From NCBI GenBank assembly GCA_002731295.1, contig PCBE01000122.1:1-11640 (forward strand): a stretch of 11,640 nt of DNA, in the 5' to 3' direction. A model generated the notes under the pieces. That model was not told the DNA's origin, did not search any database, and worked only from the letters and a program-made list of their open reading frames with translations. This document shows, piece after piece, positions 1-6,435 of the stretch. Numbering within the stretch: the stretch's first letter is position 1; each line of letters opens with the position of its first letter. This DNA is from Acidiferrobacteraceae bacterium (GTDB lineage: Bacteria > Pseudomonadota > Gammaproteobacteria > Arenicellales > UBA868). Position numbers and translations under genes: made by a program.

Positions 1-238
1 AGATGAGTCGGTTGATGAACTTTGGAGTGCCGTTCGGGTGGAGGTGGTGCGTACGGGGTTTGTAGTCCGGTCCTTTTGCCTGGTAGTCCCTCATTAGCCA
101 GGTGCTCAGCTGTTCCGGGAAAGGCTCCAGGCCGGGTAGGGCAGTGCGTTCTGAAGCTGATTCGGCAGCAGCTGGTATCAAGCAAGCCAGTGCGACGGCT
201 ATTCCGAACGCAGCGTAACGACATCGTGAAGCTCTCAC
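1..238 (-). CDS. DUF255 / thioredoxin-domain protein, N-terminal fragment with signal peptide (cut by window edge)
   Basis: The minus strand is open from a GTG at 238-236 to the left edge, giving 79 codons. The first 25 or so residues form a Sec-type signal peptide: basic n-region (RASRCR), hydrophobic stretch (FGIAVALACLIPAAA) and an AAA cleavage context before ESASER. The mature start reads ALPGLEPFPEQL, then KGPDYKPRTHHL and NGTPKFINRLI. This resembles the segment that leads into the SPYLLQHAHNPVDW and CHWCH region of DUF255 (YyaL-like) thioredoxin-fold proteins, which would lie outside the window. An in-frame ATG at 280-278 would add 14 residues in front of the signal peptide, so the GTG is preferred; neither start has a clear Shine-Dalgarno. 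The gene is divergent from the hydrolase at 335. The exact redox role is unknown, and the identification rests on remembered N-terminal similarity only. Confidence 0.72.
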   Translation of the reverse strand, partial: MRASRCRYAAFGIAVALACLIPAAAESASERTALPGLEPFPEQLSTWLMRDYQAKGPDYKPRTHHLHPNGTPKFINRLI

Positions 239-288
239 GATAGGAGTAGCTGAGGTAACATTGGTAGTGGTTGGAATCATCAGTGTAG

Positions 289-318
289 TTGACAACGTAG
301 GCACTTCCTGTCGATTAA
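289..318 (+). promoter_or_regulatory. Candidate sigma-70 promoter for the alpha/beta hydrolase
   Basis: A perfect -35 hexamer TTGACA lies at 289-294. The best -10 is a weak GATTAA at 313-318 with an 18-bp spacer. It lies in the 96-bp divergent gap, 16 bp upstream of the hydrolase ATG, so the leader would be very short. The -35 is convincing and the -10 is not. Confidence 0.3.
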
Positions 319-334
319 CCTGAAACGCGGGGTA

Positions 335-1150
335 ATGAAAACAATACTCTTTTTTTTGATTAGCGGCATATTTCTGTATGCGTTGTTGATCTTGGTACTC
401 TTTTTTATGCAGAGATCTTTATTGTATTTTCCTTCAAATGAAAAACTTGATTTATCTCAGTATGCGGCAATCGGGCTGGAAGAAGTAAAACTCAAGACTG
501 AAGACGGGCTCGAGCTGACAGCCTGGTTTATGCAAGCGGACCCCGCTCGTGATGGCCGTACGTTTCTCTTGTTTCACGGGAATGCCGGGCATATCGGGCA
601 CAGGGTAGAGAAATTTCGCAGAATCTTGGAGGCGGGCTACGGGTTCTTGTTTCTCGAATACCGGGGATACGGTGAAAACCCGGGAAAACCTACCGAGATC
701 GGTTTACATACCGATGCGAGGGCCGCACTCGATTTCCTGGCCAGCAGGGAAATACCCTACGAAAAGGTGATCCTGTACGGGGAATCTCTGGGTTGTGGAA
801 TCGCCGTGAGAGCAGCGTCGGAACACTATTTTTCTGCAGTCATTCTAGAGGCGCCGTACACTTCGATTGCCGATGTTGCGCAAAGGCAATTCTGGTTTCT
901 TCCTGTCAGATGGTTGGTCCGGGACCGTTACGACACGCTTGCCAAAATGAACAGGATTACCTCTCCCGTTGTGGTGATGCACGGGGAACAGGATGACGTC
1001 ATTCACGTGTCGTTTGGAAAAAGAGTCTTTGAAGCAGCACCAGAGCCCAAGACCGCTTGGTTTTTTGAAGGTGCAGGGCACAACAACCTTAAGGAGTTTG
1101 GGTTTGATACTCGGCTATTGGATTACCTACAGCGAAACCGTTCCAGGTAG
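335..1150 (+). CDS. Membrane-anchored alpha/beta hydrolase (BEM46/YfhR-like serine hydrolase)
   Basis: This is a 271-residue protein with an uncleaved N-terminal membrane anchor (about residues 4-25, very rich in F, L and I) followed by the sequence RSLLYFPS, typical of BEM46/YfhR-like hydrolases. The alpha/beta hydrolase core shows the HGNAG oxyanion loop (81-85), the nucleophile elbow GESLG with Ser151, a likely acid at Asp220/221 in HGEQDD, and the catalytic His249 in GAGHNN, so the triad is complete. The catalytic domain would face the periplasm or the inner face of the membrane; orientation cannot be read directly. Family members hydrolyse esters or lipids, but natural substrates are mostly unknown. 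The ATG at 335 has only a weak GGGG at 329-332 upstream. The gene converges on the rhomboid gene with a 22-bp gap and no visible terminator. Confidence 0.93.
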   Translation: MKTILFFLISGIFLYALLILVLFFMQRSLLYFPSNEKLDLSQYAAIGLEEVKLKTEDGLELTAWFMQADPARDGRTFLLFHGNAGHIGHRVEKFRRILEAGYGFLFLEYRGYGENPGKPTEIGLHTDARAALDFLASREIPYEKVILYGESLGCGIAVRAASEHYFSAVILEAPYTSIADVAQRQFWFLPVRWLVRDRYDTLAKMNRITSPVVVMHGEQDDVIHVSFGKRVFEAAPEPKTAWFFEGAGHNNLKEFGFDTRLLDYLQRNRSR

Positions 1151-1172
1151 TGCTGAAGTGTTCTACACAAGT

Positions 1173-1886
1173 TCAGTTCACGGGCTGATCGTTGTCGTCA
1201 TGTGACTCATTCTCCCAGTCGTAACGTTTTCGCAACGGAACATCCAGTCGGCGAAAAAGTAAGGTAAGTACCAGGCCAATGAAGGCCGCTATCAAGTGCG
1301 TCTCCCAAGAAATGCTCGAATCGCTTGGCAACAAGCCCCAGAGTAATGTCCCGTATAGGAAAAAAACGAGCATGGAGGCGCTTACAGCCCGGGTGTCCCG
1401 TCGGATGATTCCTGATATGAGAATGTAAATCGCAAGTCCATAGATCAAGCCGCTGGCGCCGATGTGCAGGGATGGTCGCCCGAACAGCCAGACTGCGAAG
1501 CCCGGCCCCAGATAGACTGCCGGAATTACCTTAAGAGATGATTGCGGGTACAGGTACAGCATCCCGGTTCCCAAGACCAGCAGCGGCAATGAGTTCGAGA
1601 TCAAGTGGGGAAAGTCTCCGTGCAGGAGTGGTGCGACCAGAACACCAGGCAGGCCTGAAAGGGAGCGGGGACGCACGCCGAAACGGGTTAGCTCCAGTCC
1701 TAATCCCCAGTCCAGCAGTGTGACAATCCAAAGCAAGAGCACAAAACACAGTGACACCTTGAGTGCCAGGCGGAAATTTCCCTGGGCACGTTCGGATTTG
1801 TTATGGGCGGGATCGGGGAGATGAAGCTGCATTACAGTTGCTTGCTGACGGGCGGGTTCGCTGTCGACAAATTGATGGCTGATCAA
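1173..1886 (-). CDS. Rhomboid-family intramembrane serine protease
   Basis: This is a polytopic membrane protein of up to 237 residues. It carries the rhomboid signatures in order: HLISN (His94 and Asn98, the TM2 oxyanion motif), GASG with nucleophile Ser145, and ETHLIAAFIG with the general base His197. The Ser-His dyad is therefore intact. Hydrophobic segments lie at about 42-60, 95-112, 119-135, 143-160, 168-185 and 197-211, matching a six-helix rhomboid core. Rhomboids cleave transmembrane substrates within the bilayer; the substrate here is unknown. The longest reading frame begins with TTG at 1886, and an ATG at 1832 (residue 19) would give 219 residues while keeping the whole core. Neither has a good Shine-Dalgarno, so the start is uncertain. 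The acidic, asparagine-rich tail (ENESHDDNDQ) is probably cytoplasmic. Confidence 0.9.
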   Translation of the reverse strand: MISHQFVDSEPARQQATVMQLHLPDPAHNKSERAQGNFRLALKVSLCFVLLLWIVTLLDWGLGLELTRFGVRPRSLSGLPGVLVAPLLHGDFPHLISNSLPLLVLGTGMLYLYPQSSLKVIPAVYLGPGFAVWLFGRPSLHIGASGLIYGLAIYILISGIIRRDTRAVSASMLVFFLYGTLLWGLLPSDSSISWETHLIAAFIGLVLTLLFRRLDVPLRKRYDWENESHDDNDQPVN

Positions 1887-1927
1887 AGAGTATCTTGAAA
1901 AAGTCGAAACTCAACAATTCTTCACGG

Positions 1928-1953
1928 TTCTTGATGCCTCTAACCATCAAGGA
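1928..1953. repeat. Inverted repeat in the rhomboid / 114-residue gene divergent gap
   Basis: CTTGATG (1930-1936) and CATCAAG (1945-1951) are perfect inverted arms around an 8-nt loop. They extend by one G-U and one U-A pair to 1928 and 1953. The site lies 42 bp upstream of the rhomboid TTG, inside a 241-bp gap that otherwise holds no convincing gene. It could be an operator or a leader hairpin; with arms this short, chance is possible. Confidence 0.35.
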
Positions 1954-2127
1954 AGTCAAAAACTGTCGAACAACACACTGCCCCATCCTTGATATCGTGT
2001 CGGACTTATCCACCGGGACGCTTGACTCCGGATGTTTATCCTGCTGGATTTCGCGTTATTCTAACGGGCCAATTGGGTGATCGTGGGTCGAAGGTGGTAT
2101 CTTTGAATCAAGCCTGAGTACTACAGT

Positions 2128-2472
2128 GTGACACATTCGAACCTAGACATGGACTGTGTTGAGCGTCATCTGAAAGATCTGCTTGAAGGTGCGGTGATGG
2201 CGTGGGATGTTGTTGCTGACATTACGGTCAGTAATGATTCGCCCGAGGCGCAGGTAAGCGTTGCCGACGGTGCTGCTATCCAGGTTACTTGTGAGCCAGG
2301 TCCCGCCGGAGGCTGGCAGTGGGTCCTATCTCGGCTGAATGAGGAGATTGAACAGCCGCAGCGCCGACTCTATCCCTCGGTCTTGACAATGCTACGGGCC
2401 CTGCGTGAAGAGTTGGCACCTGAGCATCGGGCCTATGGCCTGGTGATCACCTCTAAATCGAGCAGCCTGTAG
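2128..2472 (+). CDS. Hypothetical protein (114 residues), first gene of the CobW/amidohydrolase cluster
   Basis: I do not recognise this protein. It is small, acidic, soluble and has no signal peptide or membrane segment. Visible features are an amphipathic N-terminal helix (about 9-21), a central region likely to form beta strands (DVVADITVS, AQVSVADGAAIQVTCE) and a C-terminal helical part (GGWQWVLSRLNEEIEQ, then VLTMLRALREELAP). The reading frame starts with GTG at 2128; an ATG at 2149 is an equally possible start giving 107 residues. Neither has a clear Shine-Dalgarno. The stop is 17 bp before the CobW-type GTPase ATG on the same strand, which suggests co-transcription. A role linked to the GTPase or amidohydrolase is only an inference from position. 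That the gene is real is supported by its coding-like composition and tight spacing. Confidence 0.7.
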   Translation: MTHSNLDMDCVERHLKDLLEGAVMAWDVVADITVSNDSPEAQVSVADGAAIQVTCEPGPAGGWQWVLSRLNEEIEQPQRRLYPSVLTMLRALREELAPEHRAYGLVITSKSSSL

Positions 2473-2489
2473 CACTCGGCCGAAATAAA

Positions 2490-3545
2490 ATGATCCCGGT
2501 AACGGTCCTGACAGGATTTCTCGGCAGCGGTAAGACCACGCTGCTGTCGCACCTGCTGCGCCATCCGGACATGGGCAGAACAGCGGTCATTATCAATGAA
2601 TTCGGCGAGATGGGCCTGGATCACGAGTTGGTTGAGACCAGCGAGGAGGACTTTGTTGAATTAACAACGGGCTGCCTGTGTTGTCGCCTTCGCGATGATC
2701 TTGTGTTGACTCTTCACGATTTATTGGCCCGACGGCGGCGCGAGGAAGTGACGGCATTTGAACAGATCGTGATCGAAACCACCGGCCTGGCCGATCCGGC
2801 TCCGATCTTGCAGACCCTGGCCTCGGACGTGGCTCTGGCAGAGACACTAAAGCTGGCAAACGTGGTGACTACGGTGGATGCCCTGTTGGGTCTTGAGACA
2901 TTAACGCGGTTTTCGGAATCGGCCCGGCAGGTTGCGGTGGCGGATAAGCTGGTACTGACCAAGACTGATCTCGTCGACGATGATGGCCAACGACTGCTTT
3001 CAAACGTGCGTAAGCTGAACCCATGGGCACCACTGCACTCGGCTGTCAATGGACGTATCGCGCCTTCTCTTCTGATGGGCTCTACTCAAGAGCAGGTCGA
3101 TCCACTCCGCTGGCTGGGTCAGAGCGTGTTCGATGGCGTCCAACCGAAATCTGCACAACAGAACACCAACGACAGTGGGCCAGGTCCACATGGCAGCGCG
3201 ATCGAGACCTTCAGTATCGTCCGTAACAGACCCTTGTGCGCAGTGACTCTGACGTTGCTGCTCCAGGCTCTCAGCGAGCATTGTGGTGCCAACCTCCTGC
3301 GTTTAAAGGGTATCGTAAAGATCGAGGAAGATCCTGAACATCCCGCAGTGATCCACGGAGTGCAGCACGTGTTTCATCCACCCACCTGGCTGGACCATTG
3401 GCCAAGCAGCGACCGGCGGAGCCGTCTGGTTTTTATCGTCAAAACAATCCAGCCTACGTGGGTAAACGCGCTGATAGAAACGCTGGATGCCGAAGTTCGC
3501 CAGTTGAACAACTCGCAACCGAATAAAGGGGCTATTGGTCGTTAA
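2490..3545 (+). CDS. CobW/COG0523-family GTP-binding metallochaperone
   Basis: This is a 351-residue G3E-family P-loop GTPase. The Walker A motif GFLGSGKT is at residues 9-16, NEFGEMGLDH at 36-45, the metal-binding CxCC motif GCLCC at 61-65 (Cys62, Cys64, Cys65), a Walker-B-like ETTGLADP at 96-103, and the guanine-specificity motif TKTD at 157-160. The C-terminal CobW_C domain spans about 238-335. Known family members use GTP hydrolysis to deliver metal ions (zinc, cobalt, iron) to client enzymes. The linker between the domains (about 215-237) lacks the histidine-rich tract often seen in zinc-handling members. The gene is 17 bp after the 114-residue gene and 20 bp before a metal-dependent amidohydrolase gene, which makes that enzyme the natural candidate client. 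The ATG at 2490 lacks a strong Shine-Dalgarno, which fits translational coupling. Confidence 0.93.
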   Translation: MIPVTVLTGFLGSGKTTLLSHLLRHPDMGRTAVIINEFGEMGLDHELVETSEEDFVELTTGCLCCRLRDDLVLTLHDLLARRRREEVTAFEQIVIETTGLADPAPILQTLASDVALAETLKLANVVTTVDALLGLETLTRFSESARQVAVADKLVLTKTDLVDDDGQRLLSNVRKLNPWAPLHSAVNGRIAPSLLMGSTQEQVDPLRWLGQSVFDGVQPKSAQQNTNDSGPGPHGSAIETFSIVRNRPLCAVTLTLLLQALSEHCGANLLRLKGIVKIEEDPEHPAVIHGVQHVFHPPTWLDHWPSSDRRSRLVFIVKTIQPTWVNALIETLDAEVRQLNNSQPNKGAIGR

Positions 3546-3565
3546 CGAGTGAGGAAAGAGAAAAC

Positions 3566-4996
3566 ATGTTCGATATATTGATTCGAGGTGGAGAGGTAGT
3601 CACGCCGTATGGATGTGGCGACTATGACGTTGGAATTAGCGGGGAGAAGGTTGTGGCAGTGGATTTATCAGGCACCCTTCGAGCCGGTGACGACACGCGC
3701 GTCATCGATGCTTCGGGGAAGATCGTCATGCCCGGGGGTATCGATCCCCACGTCCACTGTTCGTGGCATATCCCGGCAATTGAGGGGGTGGCTGCGCAGT
3801 TGACTGCGCCTCCGTCACAGGTCAGTCGGGCGGCGCTGTACGGCGGCACCACCACAATGATCGACTTTGCAGCGTGGGAGGAGGGGGAGACCTTTGAGCA
3901 GACCATCAGTCGTCGCGACCAGGATTGGCGAGGACGTTGCCACTGCGACTATGCCTATCACCTGATGCTGCGTGGCGGTATGCCGCTGGAACTGATCGAT
4001 ACCCTATCGGAAGTTATCCAGGCTGGTTATCCAACGATCAAGATTTTCACAACAGATATTACGCCGAGTCGACGCGGGCGAATGGTTGACTTCGGCTACA
4101 TGTGGGAAGTGTTCCAGGCGATGGCTCGATGCGGTGGCCTTGGCGTAATCCACGCCGAGGACAACGATCTGGTTATGCACATGTACGGCCGCCTGTTCCA
4201 GGAGGGTCGAACCAGTTTCGAGAACATGGCTGAAGTGCACTCGGTCTTGTCTGAGGATCTGTCTTTCCGCCGGGTACTGAGGCTGGCCGAAAACGTCGAA
4301 GGCACCGCGCTGTACATGATGCACATCAGCGCAGCTACGGGCGTCGCTGCGGTTGAAGAAGCTCGGGCTAAAAATTTGCCGGTGTACGGTGAGACTCTGC
4401 ACCAGTACATGCTCTACAACCAGGACGATTACCGCCGTCCGAACGGGCAGATCTATCACACCTACCCGTCACTGAAGACCGAGGCCGACCAGGAAGCTTT
4501 ATGGCAGGCAACGCAGAACGGTTCGATCCACTGTATCGCAACGGATGAGTTGTGCTGCCGGTTGTCGGTCAAGACCCAAGGCCAGCGTATCGATGACACC
4601 ACCGGTGGAAATTCTGGCGTTGAACCACGTCTTGCGGTCATGTATCAGGAGATGGTCACTGCGCGAGGCTATTCACTTTCGCAATATGTGGACTTGGTCT
4701 CGAGTAACGCGGCAAAGATCATGGGGCTATATCCTCGTAAGGGGGCGATCGCCCCTGGCAGTGATGCCGACATTACTCTGCTTGACCCGGACGAGGCCCG
4801 GGTCGTGCGCAATGAAGATCTGCATGAGACCGATTACACACCGTGGGAGGGTAAGCGGGTCAGTGCCTGGCCGGTGTTGACCATTCTACGGGGCAAGGTT
4901 GTGGTCGAAAAGGGTCGTTTCTTTGCTGAAGAGACTGACGGCCAGTATCTGCCCCGCCGGATCACTGGCGACATTCTCGACGGTACTGCTCTGTAG
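3566..4996 (+). CDS. Hydantoinase/dihydropyrimidinase-family metal-dependent amidohydrolase
   Basis: This is a 476-residue cytoplasmic enzyme of the amidohydrolase superfamily, the usual length for D-hydantoinases and dihydropyrimidinases. The binuclear metal site is complete: HVH (His62, His64) in GGIDPHVHCSW, the lysine expected to be carboxylated (Lys159 in TIKIF), His196 in VIHAEDND, His253 in MMHIS, and Asp327 in IATDEL. The flanking composite beta-sandwich is present (residues 1-55, and about 390 to the end, with RKGAIAPGSDADITLLDP). Family members hydrolyse cyclic amide bonds in hydantoins, dihydropyrimidines or related rings. Two positions differ from classical members: KxFxxY reads KIFTTD, so the catalytic Tyr is Asp164, and the usual DHC reads DEL. 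The substrate may therefore be unusual. A GAGGA Shine-Dalgarno (3551-3555) precedes the ATG. It is the last gene of the CobW cluster. Confidence 0.9.
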   Translation: MFDILIRGGEVVTPYGCGDYDVGISGEKVVAVDLSGTLRAGDDTRVIDASGKIVMPGGIDPHVHCSWHIPAIEGVAAQLTAPPSQVSRAALYGGTTTMIDFAAWEEGETFEQTISRRDQDWRGRCHCDYAYHLMLRGGMPLELIDTLSEVIQAGYPTIKIFTTDITPSRRGRMVDFGYMWEVFQAMARCGGLGVIHAEDNDLVMHMYGRLFQEGRTSFENMAEVHSVLSEDLSFRRVLRLAENVEGTALYMMHISAATGVAAVEEARAKNLPVYGETLHQYMLYNQDDYRRPNGQIYHTYPSLKTEADQEALWQATQNGSIHCIATDELCCRLSVKTQGQRIDDTTGGNSGVEPRLAVMYQEMVTARGYSLSQYVDLVSSNAAKIMGLYPRKGAIAPGSDADITLLDPDEARVVRNEDLHETDYTPWEGKRVSAWPVLTILRGKVVVEKGRFFAEETDGQYLPRRITGDILDGTAL

Positions 4997-5110
4997 GAGT
5001 TCAGGGATAGAAGGCTATGCGCCCCACAACCTGGGTCATTGTAGGCAGCTATTTTTCACCGGTTTAGTTTGTCCCCGTAATACAAGTAAAACTGCGGCCA
5101 ACACGAAATG

Positions 5111-5126
5111 TGGCATAGAACTTGAG
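5111..5126 (+). promoter_or_regulatory. Weak sigma-54-like element upstream of the importer
   Basis: TGGCATAGAACTTGAG matches the sigma-54 layout TGGCAyr-N4-TTGC with exact spacing. However, the nearly invariant GC at -12 reads GA. It lies 120 bp upstream of the binding-protein gene. The -12 mismatch makes function doubtful. Confidence 0.15.
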
Positions 5127-5133
5127 TAATAAA

Positions 5134-5162
5134 ATGACGACAATATTGGCGGGTGTTATAGT
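5134..5162 (+). promoter_or_regulatory. Candidate sigma-70 promoter of the ABC importer operon
   Basis: A -35 ATGACG (5134-5139, 4 of 6) and a -10 TATAGT (5157-5162, 5 of 6) are separated by exactly 17 bp. Transcription would start near 5169, giving a leader of about 78 nt before the binding-protein ATG. The dyad at 5164-5174 covers the predicted start point. Confidence 0.45.
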
Positions 5163-5163
5163 C

Positions 5164-5174
5164 TTGTCAGACAA
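5164..5174. promoter_or_regulatory. Candidate operator, GntR/FadR-like dyad
   Basis: TTGTCAGACAA is a perfect 5-1-5 inverted repeat and fits the pattern TNGTNNNACNA bound by FadR-subfamily GntR regulators. Outer bases TAGT (5159-5162) and ACTA (5177-5180) extend the symmetry imperfectly. Its place immediately after the candidate -10 fits a repressor site. No GntR gene lies in the window, so the regulator would be encoded elsewhere. Confidence 0.4.
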
Positions 5175-5232
5175 ATACTATCTGGAGTAGCGGGACGGTT
5201 CGCAGTTATTGTTCCGCACCTATCAACCGAGA

Positions 5233-5239
5233 AAGGAGG
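5233..5239 (+). promoter_or_regulatory. Strong ribosome binding site of the binding-protein gene
   Basis: AAGGAGG lies 7 nt before the ATG at 5247. It is a near-perfect anti-16S complement and the strongest ribosome site in the window, as expected for a binding protein made in excess. Confidence 0.85.
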
Positions 5240-5246
5240 AGTCATT

Positions 5247-6302
5247 ATGAAATTGCAATTGCTGTCTCGTTGGGGTTGTCGATTACTGCTCGGGGCCATG
5301 GCGGCCCTGCTCGCTGTTCTTGGGGTAACATCAGCTGCAGCGGACACAAAGTTGACTGTTTATACGGCGCTTGAAGCAGAGGAACTGGAGCCGCTACGAA
5401 AAGCGTTTCGTGCCGAGCACCCCGACATCGATATCAATTGGGTGCGTGATTCGACTGGTATTATCACGGCAAAAATGTTGGCTGAGATCGATGCCGGTAA
5501 TCCGCAAGCCGATGTTTTCCTCGGAACTTCTGCCACGAGTCTTCTTGTCGTTGATGCCAAGGGTATGTTGCTGCCCTATGCACCGAAAGGACTCGACAAG
5601 CTGGATTCCAAGTTTCGAGACGCCAGGAATCCGCCGCATTGGGTCGGAGTCGACGCCTACGCTGCAGTGGTCTGCTACAACACTATAGAGTCCGGGAAAT
5701 CTAATCTGCCAAAACCGTCCTCCTGGCAGGATCTGTTGGACCCGGTCTACAAGGGCCACCTGGTCATGCCCAACCCTAATTCTTCCGGGACCGGCTTCCT
5801 GACTGTTTCGAGTTGGATTCAGATCATGGGTGAAGATGCGGCATGGGCATTCATGGACGCGATTCACGAGAACATGGCCCGTTACACCCATTCCGGGTCG
5901 AAGCCGTGCCGACTTGCTGCAGCAGGCGAACACGCCATTGGGATCTCTTTTGTATTTCGAGGAGCCAAGTTGATCAAGAAGGGGGCGCCGCTTGAGCTGG
6001 TTTTGCCCAAAGAAGGAATCGGTTGGGAAGTGGAAGCAAGTGGCATTCTTAAAACTTCGAAAAAGATCGAAGCCGCCAAGACCCTGATCGACTGGCATAT
6101 CTCTCCAGCGGCGATGAAGGTCTTCAACGACTACCTACCGATTATCGCGATTCCGGAACTCGCAACACCTGTCGCACATTTCCCCGAGAATACGCTCGAG
6201 ATGATGATCGACAACGATTTCGGCTGGGCCGCTGACAATCGAAAGCGCATTCTCGGTGAGTGGCAGAAGCGTTACGATGCCAAGTCTGAACCCAAGGGCT
6301 GA
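5247..6302 (+). CDS. Periplasmic binding protein of a putative 2-aminoethylphosphonate-type ABC importer
   Basis: This is a 351-residue family 1 (iron/AEP-like) extracellular solute-binding protein. The signal peptide covers about residues 1-32 (n-region with Arg8 and Arg12, hydrophobic core LLLGAMAALLAVLGV, cleavage after SAAA before DTKL). Mature-protein signatures are TVYTALEAEE (38-47), RDSTGIITAK (67-76), PQADVFLG (86-93), PNPNSSGTGF (175-184), THSGSKPCRLAAAGE (214-228) and IGISFVFR (231-238). These closely resemble the family annotated as putative 2-aminoethylphosphonate-binding protein (PhnS2/AepX-like). It should capture the substrate in the periplasm and hand it to the permease encoded downstream. 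The family label is strong, but ligand identity by homology is not secure. It is the first gene of the operon, with its own promoter and ribosome site, and is separated from the ATPase gene by a stem-loop. Confidence 0.92.
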   Translation: MKLQLLSRWGCRLLLGAMAALLAVLGVTSAAADTKLTVYTALEAEELEPLRKAFRAEHPDIDINWVRDSTGIITAKMLAEIDAGNPQADVFLGTSATSLLVVDAKGMLLPYAPKGLDKLDSKFRDARNPPHWVGVDAYAAVVCYNTIESGKSNLPKPSSWQDLLDPVYKGHLVMPNPNSSGTGFLTVSSWIQIMGEDAAWAFMDAIHENMARYTHSGSKPCRLAAAGEHAIGISFVFRGAKLIKKGAPLELVLPKEGIGWEVEASGILKTSKKIEAAKTLIDWHISPAAMKVFNDYLPIIAIPELATPVAHFPENTLEMMIDNDFGWAADNRKRILGEWQKRYDAKSEPKG

Positions 6303-6335
6303 ACAGCGTAAGTAGAGAAGTTCATGTGGACACTG

Positions 6336-6366
6336 GACCGATTGGCGCGGGGAGCGTCAATCGGTC
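6336..6366 (+). terminator. Intercistronic stem-loop between binding-protein and ATPase genes (attenuator or mRNA stabiliser)
   Basis: The arms GACCGATTGGCGC (6336-6348) and GCGTCAATCGGTC (6354-6366) pair over 13 bp with one G-U, closing a 5-nt GGGGA loop. The following bases TTTCTCGCTG are only partly U-rich, so full rho-independent termination is unlikely. In other binding-protein operons, such hairpins protect the 5' mRNA from 3' exonucleases and lower transcription into the membrane components; that role is inferred here. Confidence 0.7.
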
Positions 6367-6425
6367 TTTCTCGCTGTATTAGGGTGATGTTTGATTCACG
6401 GCCAGGTATACGACGGTCTATTCAC

Positions 6426-6433
6426 AGGAGGAG
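6426..6433 (+). promoter_or_regulatory. Ribosome binding site that fixes the ATPase start
   Basis: AGGAGGAG ends 2 nt before the GTG at 6436 (4 nt from the AGGAGG core). The upstream TTG at 6391 has no comparable site, so the GTG is chosen as the start. Confidence 0.7.
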
Positions 6434-6435
6434 CC

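Noticed and set aside
22..243. Plus-strand 73-codon frame
   Set aside because: It lies opposite the signal-peptide-bearing DUF255-like gene, whose minus-strand reading has recognisable family sequence. The plus-strand translation is low in complexity and matches nothing.
2069..2076. Palindrome CCAATTGG upstream of the 114-residue gene
   Set aside because: An 8-bp palindrome is common by chance and no promoter elements line up with it.
1895..2080. Plus-strand 61-codon frame with TTG start in the rhomboid upstream gap
   Set aside because: It has no ribosome site, its composition is unlike the neighbours, and it covers an inverted repeat and probable regulatory DNA. It was not called as a gene.
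5394..6098. Long minus-strand 234-codon frame inside the binding-protein gene
   Set aside because: It is antisense to a strongly supported binding protein and its translation shows no domain pattern; it is a shadow of biased codon use.
6391..6435. Extended N-terminus of the ATPase from the TTG at 6391
   Set aside because: It adds 15 residues not typical of the family, and a strong AGGAGGAG sits directly before the GTG at 6436.
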